Assembly (NCBI RefSeq): GCF_900188115.1
Contig: NZ_FZNW01000022.1
Location: 1 to 64,000, forward strand
Origin: Haloechinothrix alba
Lineage (GTDB): Bacteria; Actinomycetota; Actinomycetes; Mycobacteriales; Pseudonocardiaceae
DNA length: 64,000 nucleotides
Reading direction: 5' to 3'
Positions 1-7,902 of this stretch are shown here, one piece after another. The notes below the pieces were generated by a model. That model had not been told where the DNA came from. It made no database searches and worked only from the letters and a program-made list of their open reading frames with translations. Within the stretch, counting starts at the first letter, position 1; each line of letters opens with the position of its first letter. The translations under genes and the position numbers were made by a program.

Positions 1-2
1 AG

Positions 3-68
3 CGCTACCTCGCACGCCAGATCTACCGAAAGCTCGAAGCCCTCCACGCCCAGCCCGCCCCGGCTTGA
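3..68 (+). CDS. C-terminal end of a possible IS110-type transposase (partial)
   Basis: Only the last 21 residues are in the window (RYLARQIYRKLEALHAQPAP, then A and TGA). The RYLAR-IYR pattern resembles the extreme C-terminus of actinobacterial IS110-family transposases, and a TTGACA-type stretch follows the stop, as is common at the right end of such elements. The match rests on a very short tail recognised from memory. It could equally be the end of an unrelated helical protein. The rest of the gene lies left of the window. Confidence 0.35.
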   Translation, partial: RYLARQIYRKLEALHAQPAPA

Positions 69-180
69 CAGACATAGAAGAGTCCACCGGCCCCATAGCG
101 CAGCCGGAGGACAGCCACCGGCTTCACGACTCCCCGCCCGTGTCACCAACGTCCTGCCCTCATACAACGAACGGTCGCTC

Positions 181-243
181 GGGGTGAGCCGAAGGACTCC
201 TCGGGCACCGAATATGCACCGAAGAGGACCTTCGGCTCACCCC
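181..243. terminator. Inverted-repeat hairpin at the end of the sigma-factor gene
   Basis: Perfect 15-bp arms (GGGGTGAGCCGAAGG at 181-195 and its complement at 229-243) flank a 33-nt loop. The right arm contains the stop codon of the leftward sigma gene, so it would act as its terminator, and possibly as a bidirectional one. The core GAGCCGAAGG recurs in the hairpin at 14013-14079. Confidence 0.6.
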
Positions 244-1034
244 TCGTCTTCGGTGATGCCCTCGCGGAGCCGGGCGAGCGAGCGGCTCAGCAGCCGGGAG
301 ACGTGCATCTGCGACAGGCCGACACGCTCCGCGATCTGCGTCTGGGTGAGGTTCTCGAAGAAGCGCAGCGCGAGGATCCGGCGCTCCCGCTGCGGGAGCA
401 CGCTCAGCAGCGGCTGCAGCGACTCGTGGTTCTCGACCCCCTCGATGCCTGCGTCCTCCTCACCCACGGTCTCGGCCAGCCGCATCCCCTCGTCGTCGCC
501 GGTAACGCTCTCCTCCAGCGAGGCTGGGTGGTAAGCGTGCCCCACCTGGAGTCCCTGGTAGACGTCGTCGCGGCTGACCCCGAGGTACTCGGCGATCTCG
601 GCAGGGGTCGGCGCCCTGCCGAGCCGCTGGGAGAGCGTGCCGCTCGCCGCGCTGACCTCCTGGTGCAGCTCCTTCAGCCTGCGCGGCACGCGCATCGTCC
701 AGCTCGAGTCGCGGAAGTGCCTGCGCACCTCCCCCATCACCGTCGGAACGGCGTAGGACAGGAAGTCCGTGCCCCTGCCGGGGTCGAACCGGTCGATCGC
801 GTTGATCAGCCCCAGCGTGGCGACCTGGACGAGGTCGTCCTTCGCCGCGCCCCGTCCGGAGAAGCGCCGCGCGATGTTCTCCGCGACCGGGAGGAATCCG
901 GTGACCAGCTGCTCGCGGAGGTCGGCGCGGCGCGGGTCGCCGGCGTCCAGCTCCGCCAGCTCGTCGAGCAGCGGCAGCAGGTGCTCGTACTCGTGCGAAT
1001 GCTGCCGGTGCGGGGTGGCGGCGGACTCGGTCAC
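237..1034 (-). CDS. SigB/SigF-type RNA polymerase sigma factor
   Basis: A 265-residue group 3 (SigB/SigF/SigG) sigma-70 factor, which directs RNA polymerase to stress or developmental promoters. Region 2 is seen as DLVQVATLGLINAIDRFDPG followed by FLSYAVPTVMGEVRRHFRD. Region 3 begins near VPRRLKELHQEV. A region 4 helix-turn-helix (LTQTQIAERVGLSQMHVSRL) lies near the C-terminus. An upstream ATG at 1115 would add 27 unrelated residues. The GTG at 1034 was chosen because it overlaps the anti-sigma stop codon as GTGA, the usual translationally coupled arrangement. A SigF orthologue is most likely, but SigB-like paralogues cannot be separated by eye. Candidate target promoters are at 2029-2052, 3734-3756 and 36434-36458. 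Confidence 0.93.
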   Translation of the reverse strand: MTESAATPHRQHSHEYEHLLPLLDELAELDAGDPRRADLREQLVTGFLPVAENIARRFSGRGAAKDDLVQVATLGLINAIDRFDPGRGTDFLSYAVPTVMGEVRRHFRDSSWTMRVPRRLKELHQEVSAASGTLSQRLGRAPTPAEIAEYLGVSRDDVYQGLQVGHAYHPASLEESVTGDDEGMRLAETVGEEDAGIEGVENHESLQPLLSVLPQRERRILALRFFENLTQTQIAERVGLSQMHVSRLLSRSLARLREGITEDEG

Positions 1035-1468
1035 CCCGCCACCACCGGCCTCCGCTTGGACAGCCCGATACTCACGAGGTGCTGGCCGCTCCCTACACCG
1101 TCGGGCTCGCTCCACGTCACGGCGGAGTCGGTCAGCGTGTTCAGCACCTGCCAGCCGAACGAGGACGTGTTCGCGGCCTCGGTGTGATCACTGCGTACCG
1201 ATGCCGTCACGGCGATCTCGTCGGAGCCGATGGTGAAGCGGCACCCGAGGATCGACTCGGCCGCGGCCAGCGCGATCAGCGTCGCGCACGCCTCGTCGAC
1301 GGCGAGCTCGAGGTCGGAGATCGCGTCCAGGTCGAAGTCGGCGCGCATCGCGATGTTCGCCGCTACCGAGCGCACGATCGGCAGGTGCACGACGTCCGCT
1401 CCGAGCCTGAGCTCGATGTCGTCCCGCGAGTCGATCTCCACGTGCTGACGCTGTTCACTCACTGTCAC
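1031..1468 (-). CDS. rsbW: RsbW/SpoIIAB-like anti-sigma factor (serine-protein kinase fold)
   Basis: A 145-residue GHKL-ATPase-fold protein. Anti-sigma factors of this family hold the partner sigma factor inactive and release it when an anti-anti-sigma protein binds. The N-box helix is visible (ISDLELAVDEACATLIALA), followed by the compact strand pattern of HATPase_c-type anti-sigma factors. The start is GTG with GGTGAG upstream. It is the first gene of a two-gene operon and overlaps the sigma gene by 4 bp (GTGA), as in mycobacterial usfX-sigF. No anti-anti-sigma gene is visible in the window. Confidence 0.88.
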   Translation of the reverse strand: MTVSEQRQHVEIDSRDDIELRLGADVVHLPIVRSVAANIAMRADFDLDAISDLELAVDEACATLIALAAAESILGCRFTIGSDEIAVTASVRSDHTEAANTSSFGWQVLNTLTDSAVTWSEPDGVGSGQHLVSIGLSKRRPVVAG

Positions 1469-1531
1469 GACTCACCAAGTTCCGTCTCGTGTCGTGGTCA
1501 CATCGCGGGCAGGAGCGCCGGTGCACGGCAC

Positions 1532-1984
1532 TCACAGATCCTCCATGGGAGTGTAGGAGGCTCGTACACGACGTAGGCCCCGCCTCCCGCCTACGCCTTC
1601 CAGGAACCCGAACACGGCGGTGAGCGCGTACACCACCACGTTGGCCGTTCCGATGTTGAGCATGTCGCCCTCGTTCCCGGTGATCACCGAGGCCGCCCCG
1701 TAGGCGGTCAGGCCGGTGAACAGGATGAACAGCACCCACCCGAACAGCTGTGCGCCGACGGGACGCACCAGCGACGCCACGCCGAACACGATGACCCCGA
1801 CGTAGAGGAAGTTCAGCCCCGCGCTGGCGGTGAAGATCCAGAACGACGCATCGGGGTTCCACCCACCCAGCCTCCCGTCTGAGGCGAACAACCCGCCGAT
1901 GAGCAGGGCCAGGTAGACGAGGCACATGCACGCCATGACGATCTGCCGGCCGGTGTGCCATTGATGCCTGGAACCTTCCGCCAT
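1532..1984 (-). CDS. DUF4383-like four-helix membrane protein
   Basis: A 150-residue integral membrane protein with about four hydrophobic segments: IVMACMCLVYLALLIGGLFA, FWIFTASAGLNFLYVGVIVF, LFGWVLFILFTGLTAYGAAS and NVVVYALTAVFGFLEG. The LNIGTANVVVYALTAVFG stretch resembles the end of DUF4383 proteins. The function is unknown. ATG 1984 was taken as start because the frame upstream is only shadow coding antisense to the next gene; GTG 1990 is an alternative. A GTTT-N15-GGGTA site lies 45-70 bp upstream, so stress-sigma control is likely. Confidence 0.75.
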   Translation of the reverse strand: MAEGSRHQWHTGRQIVMACMCLVYLALLIGGLFASDGRLGGWNPDASFWIFTASAGLNFLYVGVIVFGVASLVRPVGAQLFGWVLFILFTGLTAYGAASVITGNEGDMLNIGTANVVVYALTAVFGFLEGVGGRRGLRRVRASYTPMEDL

Positions 1985-2028
1985 CGTCACCACCCACATC
2001 CGTTGCCGGTGGAATGTTGATACGAGGC

Positions 2029-2052
2029 TACCCACGACGAACAGCCGCAAAC
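2029..2052 (-). promoter_or_regulatory. Candidate SigB/SigF-type promoter
   Basis: On the minus strand GTTT (2052-2049) and GGGTA (2033-2029) are separated by exactly 15 bases. This matches the actinobacterial SigB/SigF consensus GTTT-N14-17-GGGTA. It points at the membrane protein starting at 1984, close to the sigma gene itself. Confidence 0.6.
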
Positions 2053-2055
2053 CTC

Positions 2056-3420
2056 CTAATCCCGCCTGTTCCGGACCGGCTCGTCGTCCTCGGCCGTCCG
2101 GGTACCCTGCGCCTCTGTCGCCATGGCGAACTCGCGGCGCGGGTGATGCAGCTCGCCGAGCGCGACGACCTGCCTGCGGAACGGCAAGGACAGCAACCAG
2201 TCGGCCGCGATCCGTGCCTTGCGGTGCCACGTCGGCATGGCCGCCAGGTGGTACGCGCGGTGCGCGAGCCAGGCGGGCTTGCCCCTGAGCCGGACCCGGT
2301 AGATCTCGGCGACTCCCTGGTAGAGGCCGAGACTGGCCACCGAACCCGCGTAGGCGTGCCGGTACTTGCGCGGCTTGCCGCCGTGCAGCAGCGCCAGCAC
2401 GTTCGTGGCGATGCGCTTGGCCTGCCGGGTCGCGTGCTGCGCGGACGGCCCGCAGACGGCGTCGCTGTCCTTGCTCGTCAGGTCCGGAACCCGCGCGGCG
2501 TCGCCCGCGGCGAACACCGACCGCAGCCCCTCGACCTGCAGCGTAGGCGTGCACCGCACCCGGCCCCGATCGTCCAGCGGGAGGTCGGTGTTGCGCAGCA
2601 CGGGATGCGGCGTGACGCCCGCCGTCCACACCACCGTGTCGGTGTCGAACTCCGTCCCGTCGGACAGCTCGACGTGCCCGTCGTGAACAGACGACAGCGT
2701 GGTGTTCAGGTAGGCCTCGAAGCCGCGTTCGCGCAGCACGTTCAGGGTGTACTGCCCGAGGTTCGCACTGACCTCCGGCATGATCCGGTCGGCGGCCTCC
2801 ACGAGGATCCAGCGCATGTCCTCCGCAGCCACGGTGTCGTAGTAGCTCGCGGCAGCCCGGGTCATGTCCTCCAGCTCGGCCATCGCCTCCACGCCCGCGT
2901 AGCCGCCGCCCACGAACAGGAAGGTCAGCAGGCGCCTGCGGAGATCCTCGTCGAGGGTGCTCGCCGCCGCGTCGAGCCGGGAGAGCACGTGGTTGCGCAG
3001 GTAGATCGCCTCGCCGAGGTTCTTGAACCCGATGGCGTGCTCGGCCAGCCCCGGGATCGGCAGGGTCTTGGACACCGATCCCGGGGCGAGCACGAGCAGG
3101 TCGTAGCCGACCTGCCGCACGTTCCCGTCAGCCACCCGAACCGTGACGGTGTTCGCGGCCGAGCTCACCCCGGTGACCTCGCCTGCGAGCACGTCACAGT
3201 TCGGCAGGATCTCGCGCAGGGGAACGACGACGTGGCGGGGCTCGACCGAGCCCGCGGCCGCCTCCGCCAGGAACGGCTGGTAGGTCATGTAGGACCGCGG
3301 CTCGATGATCGTGATCGTCGCCCTGTCCACGGACAGCTGCTTGCGCAGCGCCCGCGCCGTGGTCATGCCCGCATGGCCGCCACCGACGACGACGATGTGT
3401 GTCGGATGCACTCCACGCAC
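2056..3420 (-). CDS. ndh: Type II NADH dehydrogenase / FAD-dependent pyridine nucleotide oxidoreductase
   Basis: A 454-residue flavoprotein of the NDH-2 family, which oxidises NADH at the membrane and passes electrons to menaquinone without proton pumping. An N-terminal FAD-binding GxGxxG is seen in HIVVVGGGHAGMTTARAL. A second dinucleotide fold follows near residue 165 (FLFVGGGYAGVEAMAEL), and FAAGDAARVPD near residue 307 is the typical flavin-contact motif. Its length fits the family. It ends 71 bp upstream of the start of the DUF4383-like gene and begins just after the small protein gene, so cotranscription with its upstream neighbour is plausible. A related FAD oxidoreductase with another acceptor is the main alternative. 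Confidence 0.88.
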   Translation of the reverse strand: MRGVHPTHIVVVGGGHAGMTTARALRKQLSVDRATITIIEPRSYMTYQPFLAEAAAGSVEPRHVVVPLREILPNCDVLAGEVTGVSSAANTVTVRVADGNVRQVGYDLLVLAPGSVSKTLPIPGLAEHAIGFKNLGEAIYLRNHVLSRLDAAASTLDEDLRRRLLTFLFVGGGYAGVEAMAELEDMTRAAASYYDTVAAEDMRWILVEAADRIMPEVSANLGQYTLNVLRERGFEAYLNTTLSSVHDGHVELSDGTEFDTDTVVWTAGVTPHPVLRNTDLPLDDRGRVRCTPTLQVEGLRSVFAAGDAARVPDLTSKDSDAVCGPSAQHATRQAKRIATNVLALLHGGKPRKYRHAYAGSVASLGLYQGVAEIYRVRLRGKPAWLAHRAYHLAAMPTWHRKARIAADWLLSLPFRRQVVALGELHHPRREFAMATEAQGTRTAEDDEPVRNRRD

Positions 3421-3436
3421 GCCGAGAACCCCCGGA

Positions 3437-3673
3437 TCAGCTCGATTCGTTCAACAGGCGGCTGGCCATGAGCTGCTTGCCCTGTTCGGCAGCCTTCTCG
3501 TTGTTGTGCTGGATCTTGCGGAACCACTTGGCGAGCTCGGCGTCACCGTCGCGCTCGGCGTCGTTGGCGTAGGTCTCCATCTGCCAGGCGTAGTGCAGCG
3601 ACGCCTGCACGACAGCCAGCAGGTTGTAGTTCTTGTCCGCAGTTCTCGCTCCCTCTGGGGCGGCAGCAGTCAT
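3437..3673 (-). CDS. Small helical protein, possibly stress-induced
   Basis: A 78-residue protein, largely alpha-helical (NLLAVVQASLHYAWQMETYANDAERDGDAELAKWFRKIQHNN). The YANDAERDGDAELAKWFRKIQ stretch recalls ferritin-like or rubrerythrin-like helical segments found in small actinobacterial proteins, but no metal-site motif is complete and no function is assigned. The internal ATG at 3673 was chosen because AAGGAGG lies 8 nt upstream. A SigB/SigF-type promoter lies about 60 bp upstream and the NADH dehydrogenase gene is immediately downstream on the same strand. Confidence 0.75.
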   Translation of the reverse strand: MTAAAPEGARTADKNYNLLAVVQASLHYAWQMETYANDAERDGDAELAKWFRKIQHNNEKAAEQGKQLMASRLLNESS

Positions 3674-3733
3674 CCGGGTGCCTCCTTGTCCGTTGTCCTT
3701 CACGGCAGGCGGGTTGCCTGCCCATCACGGGGC

Positions 3734-3756
3734 TACCCACGTACACGCCGCCTAAC
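3734..3756 (-). promoter_or_regulatory. Candidate SigB/SigF-type promoter
   Basis: GTTA (3756-3753) and GGGTA (3738-3734) on the minus strand are separated by 14 bases. The site starts GGTTAGGC and ends GGGTAGCC, aligning well with the one at 2029-2052, which starts GGTTTGCG and also ends GGGTAGCC. It would drive the small gene at 3673 and perhaps the NADH dehydrogenase. Confidence 0.5.
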
Positions 3757-3817
3757 CACATCACCCGCGCGTTCGTTCGCCGGAGCGGCACCACCCGCCG
3801 CGCAGGAGGCGTGCCCG

Positions 3818-5518
3818 TCACCCCCGGAAGGGGTGCGGGACCAACAGCTCGGTGTTGCGGTCGCGCTCGGTACCGGTACCGACACCGAAGCCCTTCTGCG
3901 GGTCGTTGGCGGTGAGCTCACGCGCGAACGAAACCACCTCGTCGTCGGCGTGATCCACTATCGTCGTGAACACCGACAAGGTGCCGTCGGCGTTGTCGAC
4001 CACCTCGACCAGGCGGGCCTGCGAGGGCCAGTCGATGTGCGCGGCGGTGCCGATGTCCCAGAACGGGCCTTCGCGCGGCGTGATGATGTTGTCGTGCGTG
4101 TGGCCGTTGACCCACCCGATGACACTGCGGTGCGCAGAGACCACGGCGAGCACGTCGTCGGCGTTGTGCCGCGGGAGGTCGTTCCCGTCGACCCCTGCGA
4201 ACGGGTCCGGCGTCTGCACCGGGTTGTCCAGCGAGCGCGGCCCGTGGTGGCTGAACAGCAGGACCGGGATCCGCTCCTCGTCGGCCTCGGCCAGGCGCGC
4301 CTCCAGCCAGTCCAGCTGCCGCCTGCCGACCGACCCGGAGGCAAAGCCACCCGGGTTGACCGTGTCGAGCACGACCCACCGCACCTGGCCGACGTCGCGC
4401 ACGTAGTAGGAGACGTTGCGCTCGATGTTCTCCGAGGTGAACCCGTGCCCGCGTGGCTCGCCGGGCGAGTCCAGGTGCGCCCGCATCCAGTCCCGCCTGC
4501 TCGCGTACTGCCGCCCGGAGTCGGCGGCGACCGTCAGCGCGGGCGCTCCCGGTACGGTGAGCTGCCCGAGCGCGGCCGCCGGGTCGGTGAAGCTGTGGCA
4601 GGTCGCGTGCAGCGGGGTCCCGACCACTTTCAGCTCACCCTCGGCCAGCACGCGATACGGCGGCAGCACCGGGGAGTTGCCCTGCGCGAGCCCGTCGTGG
4701 TTGCCATAGCAGCTGAACCAGGGGGTGCCCGCGCCTGTCGCGTCGAAGGGTAGGAGGGCTTCCTCCAGCCAGCCCGGCGCGTCCGGGTAGCCGAACAGCG
4801 CCTTGTACTGGTCGGGATCCGCGGTCACGTCCGGGTCCGGGTGCCAGTAGGCGCGATCCCCGGAGCGTTGCACGCCTTCGTAGGCATCACCCGCCCCGGA
4901 CTGCGGGGAGACCTTGCGCCCGGTCAGTTCGCTGCCGTCCATCAGGTCGAGGAATGTCTGCAGCTCGTTGCCCTGCTGGTTGTCGGTGTTGTCGCCGGTG
5001 CAGATCGCCGCCTGCAGCGGTGCGCCCGTCACCGGGGAGGCTTCGATCGCCCGGATCCTGCGCAGCATCGCGTCGGCGATCCGCGCGCACGCGACCTCCT
5101 GCGGGCGGTGGGCCGAGGAGAAGACAGCCACGCTCCCGCACTCCCCGTCCGCGTAGCGGTCGAGGAACTCCACCCTCGTGGTCGACTGGGCGTCGATCAC
5201 GTGCTGGTCGGTCAGGTGCACGAACGACAGCAGGCTGTCCCGCCTGCCGTGCCTGCCCGGTTGCGGCTCGGCGAGGTCGTCGCGCACCACGTGCGGCTCG
5301 CCGTCCCCGGCGGCGACCTCGCGATAGCTACCGATCCGCCCCTCGCGGAGCACCCTGCCAGGGCCGAGGGTGCGTGCCAGGGTGGTCAGCTCGGCCGCGG
5401 CCCGCGCGGCGCGTGGGGCCTGGTGTGATGCCCGCGCGGAGGCAGCGGTGGGGACTCCGGCGAGGGCCGCCGTCGCGGCCATCAGCCCGAGGAACTCGCG
5501 GCGTCGGGCGCGTGTCAT
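3818..5518 (-). CDS. Tat-exported metallophosphoesterase (TIGR03767-like)
   Basis: A 566-residue secreted calcineurin-type phosphoesterase. The N-terminus (TRARRREFLGLMAATAALAG) is a Tat signal peptide with RRREFLG. Dimetal-site motifs appear in order: HLTDQHV near residue 101, GDNTDN near 175, GNHD near 274, SHHG near 423 and GHTHDN near 471. Length and motif spacing fit the actinobacterial TIGR03767 family, whose substrate is not known. It is followed by the small protein gene and preceded by a hairpin that separates it from the LVIVD-repeat gene. Confidence 0.88.
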   Translation of the reverse strand: MTRARRREFLGLMAATAALAGVPTAASARASHQAPRAARAAAELTTLARTLGPGRVLREGRIGSYREVAAGDGEPHVVRDDLAEPQPGRHGRRDSLLSFVHLTDQHVIDAQSTTRVEFLDRYADGECGSVAVFSSAHRPQEVACARIADAMLRRIRAIEASPVTGAPLQAAICTGDNTDNQQGNELQTFLDLMDGSELTGRKVSPQSGAGDAYEGVQRSGDRAYWHPDPDVTADPDQYKALFGYPDAPGWLEEALLPFDATGAGTPWFSCYGNHDGLAQGNSPVLPPYRVLAEGELKVVGTPLHATCHSFTDPAAALGQLTVPGAPALTVAADSGRQYASRRDWMRAHLDSPGEPRGHGFTSENIERNVSYYVRDVGQVRWVVLDTVNPGGFASGSVGRRQLDWLEARLAEADEERIPVLLFSHHGPRSLDNPVQTPDPFAGVDGNDLPRHNADDVLAVVSAHRSVIGWVNGHTHDNIITPREGPFWDIGTAAHIDWPSQARLVEVVDNADGTLSVFTTIVDHADDEVVSFARELTANDPQKGFGVGTGTERDRNTELLVPHPFRG

Positions 5519-5585
5519 GGCTGGGGATCCTAGCAGCTCGAACGTGCGGGGAAGGACGGAAACGAAGGAGGATGCGGAGGCGGGC

Positions 5586-5619
5586 GGGGCGGCCCGGGCT
5601 CACGTGCCCGAACCGCCCC
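5586..5619 (-). terminator. GC-rich hairpin terminator
   Basis: Arms GGGGCGG-CC-CGGGC and GCCCG-AA-CCGCCCC pair with a 2x2 internal loop around a TCACGT loop. It lies 22 bp past the stop of the leftward LVIVD-repeat gene and before the metallophosphoesterase start. Confidence 0.6.
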
Positions 5620-5640
5620 ACCGCCGATCTGATCAGCGGG

Positions 5641-6993
5641 TCAGTTCGCGCTCCTGCTCACGCGCGGCTGCAGGACGAACAATCCCCTGTCCATTGTGCT
5701 CACCGCGACGATCCCCTTCTGGCGGAAGTGGGAGTAGTTGCTCCACGTACCGCCCTCGAAGGTGGCGTTGTCGTTCTCCGGGTAGACGTCGAAGAACGCG
5801 ACCTCGGACAGCTCACCCGAGGCGACCTCGCTCGTGTCGTACACGCGCAGACCGGAGGTGTAGTTGGACGCGTACGCGACCGAGCCCTCGGTGTAGATGT
5901 TGTGGTCGATCGAGGTCGTCTCGTTGTCGAACGTCCCGTTCACGTCGGGCGCTGTCAGGTCCCTGACGTCCCAGATCCGGGTACGGGTGTTCACCCCGTG
6001 GTCGACCTCGTCCAGCTCGTCGCCGTGCAGGAAGTACCGCTGGTCGGCTGTCAGCGACCCCTGGTGGCTGTAGCCGTCCTCGGCGTAGTCCTCGCGGGCC
6101 AGGGCGACAGGGGCATCCTTTTCAGTGACATCCACGATGGACAGACGGTTCTCGATGCCGTCGCCGACGCGGTGCGCGTTGGAGTTGAAGCAGATCTCGT
6201 TGCCCCGGTACTTCGCGTCCGGGCCTTCGTAGATCACGCACTGGGTGTCGTGGATGTAGCCGTGCCCGGCGAAGCACCCGGCGAAGCTCGGACTGGCCGG
6301 GGCCGTGATGTCGACCATGTGCAACCCACCCTCGCAGGTGTCCGAGCCGACCACGTAGGCGAACCCGGTGTCCTCGTTGACCGCGACGTTGTGCGCGCGG
6401 TCGATCCCGTCGTAATGCGCGTCCTCGTCGAACGTCGCCGGCTCACCCGTGGTATCGCGCAGGCGGGTGAGGTCGAAGACCTGCATGCCGTGCGGGATCT
6501 GCTCGGAGACGATGAAGGCGTGATCGTCGTGCACCTTGATGTCCCGCCAGAACGGCCGGTTCTCGTCCAGCACGTGCGCGGGCAGGGTGCCGACGTGCCG
6601 GGGCCGCTTGGGGTCGCTGATGTCGACGAAGGCCGTGCCTTCGGTGCCACCGACGAGGGCGTAGTCCTTCTTCGTCGCCGGGTCCGTCCAGCCCCACATG
6701 TCGTTGGCAAAGCTGAGCCCGAGATCGTCCAGCGTCAGATGGCTGAGCATGTCCACGCCGTCACAGGGGTAGGTGTCCGCGGCCATGCCTCGGATGCAGG
6801 GTGCGAACCCGCGCGGGGCGTTGCTGTCCTCCTCCGCGTCGGCGGCTGCGACAGCCTCGAACTCCTTCTGCTGCATCTCCATCGGTGGCGGCTGTACCTC
6901 GTGAAACCCCCCGTCGTGCGCGGCCGAGGGGGCAGCACCCAACACCGCGACGAGGAGGATCCCTGCTCCCGCGGTCATCCATCTGGCTCTCAT
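5641..6993 (-). CDS. Secreted LVIVD-repeat / choice-of-anchor-B protein
   Basis: A 450-residue exported protein with an N-terminal signal peptide (RWMTAGAGILLVAVLGAAPSAA). The body carries beta-propeller-like LVIVD repeats: YALVGGTEGTAFVDISDPKRP, DHAFIVSEQIPHGMQVFDL, FAYVVGSDTCEGGLHMVDI and RLSIVDVTEKDAPVALA. The NDMWGWTDPATKKDYALVGG stretch is typical of choice-of-anchor-B family proteins. Paired cysteines (APCIRG, YPCDG, DTCEGG, AGCFAG) fit an extracellular location. No enzymatic motif was seen, so a binding or scaffold role is inferred only from the fold. Confidence 0.8.
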   Translation of the reverse strand: MRARWMTAGAGILLVAVLGAAPSAAHDGGFHEVQPPPMEMQQKEFEAVAAADAEEDSNAPRGFAPCIRGMAADTYPCDGVDMLSHLTLDDLGLSFANDMWGWTDPATKKDYALVGGTEGTAFVDISDPKRPRHVGTLPAHVLDENRPFWRDIKVHDDHAFIVSEQIPHGMQVFDLTRLRDTTGEPATFDEDAHYDGIDRAHNVAVNEDTGFAYVVGSDTCEGGLHMVDITAPASPSFAGCFAGHGYIHDTQCVIYEGPDAKYRGNEICFNSNAHRVGDGIENRLSIVDVTEKDAPVALAREDYAEDGYSHQGSLTADQRYFLHGDELDEVDHGVNTRTRIWDVRDLTAPDVNGTFDNETTSIDHNIYTEGSVAYASNYTSGLRVYDTSEVASGELSEVAFFDVYPENDNATFEGGTWSNYSHFRQKGIVAVSTMDRGLFVLQPRVSRSAN

Positions 6994-7173
6994 CGTTGAC
7001 CTCCCGGGTTCTCCGGTGCATACGCATCGCCTGACTCACCCAATAGACTTCACACGCACTTAACAAGGGACCATCTGGCCTAATCGTGCGGTAACACCCG
7101 AAATACGCGATGCGGGCGACTCGGGTCCGGCGCCAGCCGCCGCGACCTCGCCGGGAGGCGGGGACGCCCGCGC

Positions 7174-7767
7174 TCACCGGGAGATCAAGGTCAGCAGCGA
7201 GCGCAGCAGCTGGAGGAGGTACTCGACCGAGACGTTCGGATCGATCAACCGGCGGACCGCCAGGCCGATGGCGACGTTGACCGCCGAGTCCGCGAGCGCG
7301 CGCACCGGAACGAGCCCACCCGGCGCCCCCTCCGGAAGCTGGTCCTCGATCGCCGCGGCGATGTGATCCACAGCGGAGCGCTGGCGCTCGGCCTCCGCGG
7401 CCACGAGGGCGTCCTCCGTGCGGGCGTCCAGGGCGAACTCGAGCTCCAGCCGCGGCCAGCCCGACGCCATCGCCCGCTCCGCCCACTGCCGGAACGCGTC
7501 GAGCTTGCCCTCGACGTCCGACTGGCCACGGAAGATGCCGTCCAGCTCAGCCACCTGCTCGCGCTGGATGTCGCGCAGCACGTGCAACGCGAGCTCGGCC
7601 TTGCTGCCGAAGTTCGAGTAGACCACCCCGGTGGAGAAGCCGGCCTCGTCGGCGACCTTCGCGATGGAGGTGGCGAGGTAACCCTCCGCCAGGAACCGTT
7701 CGCGTGCCGCGTCCAGCAGCACCTGCCGATTGCGGTTCTGACTCTCGGCGCGGGTCAGGCGGGGCAT
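7174..7767 (-). CDS. TetR/AcrR-family repressor
   Basis: A 197-residue regulator. The N-terminal helix-turn-helix is clear (FLAEGYLATSIAKVADEAGFSTGVVYSNFGSKAEL). The C-terminal two thirds is the variable all-helical ligand domain. It is divergent from the SDR and acyl-CoA ligase operon, with a 135-bp spacer holding a palindromic operator and a -35-like TTGACA. This geometry suggests autoregulation and repression of the divergent operon, with an acyl-CoA or fatty-acid-type inducer as a guess from context. Confidence 0.88.
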   Translation of the reverse strand: MPRLTRAESQNRNRQVLLDAARERFLAEGYLATSIAKVADEAGFSTGVVYSNFGSKAELALHVLRDIQREQVAELDGIFRGQSDVEGKLDAFRQWAERAMASGWPRLELEFALDARTEDALVAAEAERQRSAVDHIAAAIEDQLPEGAPGGLVPVRALADSAVNVAIGLAVRRLIDPNVSVEYLLQLLRSLLTLISR

Positions 7768-7783
7768 GCCGGCGATATTAACA

Positions 7784-7811
7784 TTGACATTATCCAGATA
7801 TCACTGATATC
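7784..7811 (+). promoter_or_regulatory. Promoter and TetR-type operator between tetR and the SDR operon
   Basis: TTGACA at 7784-7789 is followed at 15-16 bp by TGATAT/GATATC, a plausible -10. Overlapping it is the palindrome GATATCACTGATATC (7797-7811; only the central base is unpaired). An operator covering the -10 and lying next to the divergent repressor start fits classical TetR repression. Confidence 0.5.
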
Positions 7812-7902
7812 CCAATGGTGGTCGGTTGCGACGCGGCGGGTCGGGCACAGCGCGCCTGCTCGGCGCGCCGACCCGCACGCGGCGAAGCCGAAGGAGGAGT
7901 CG

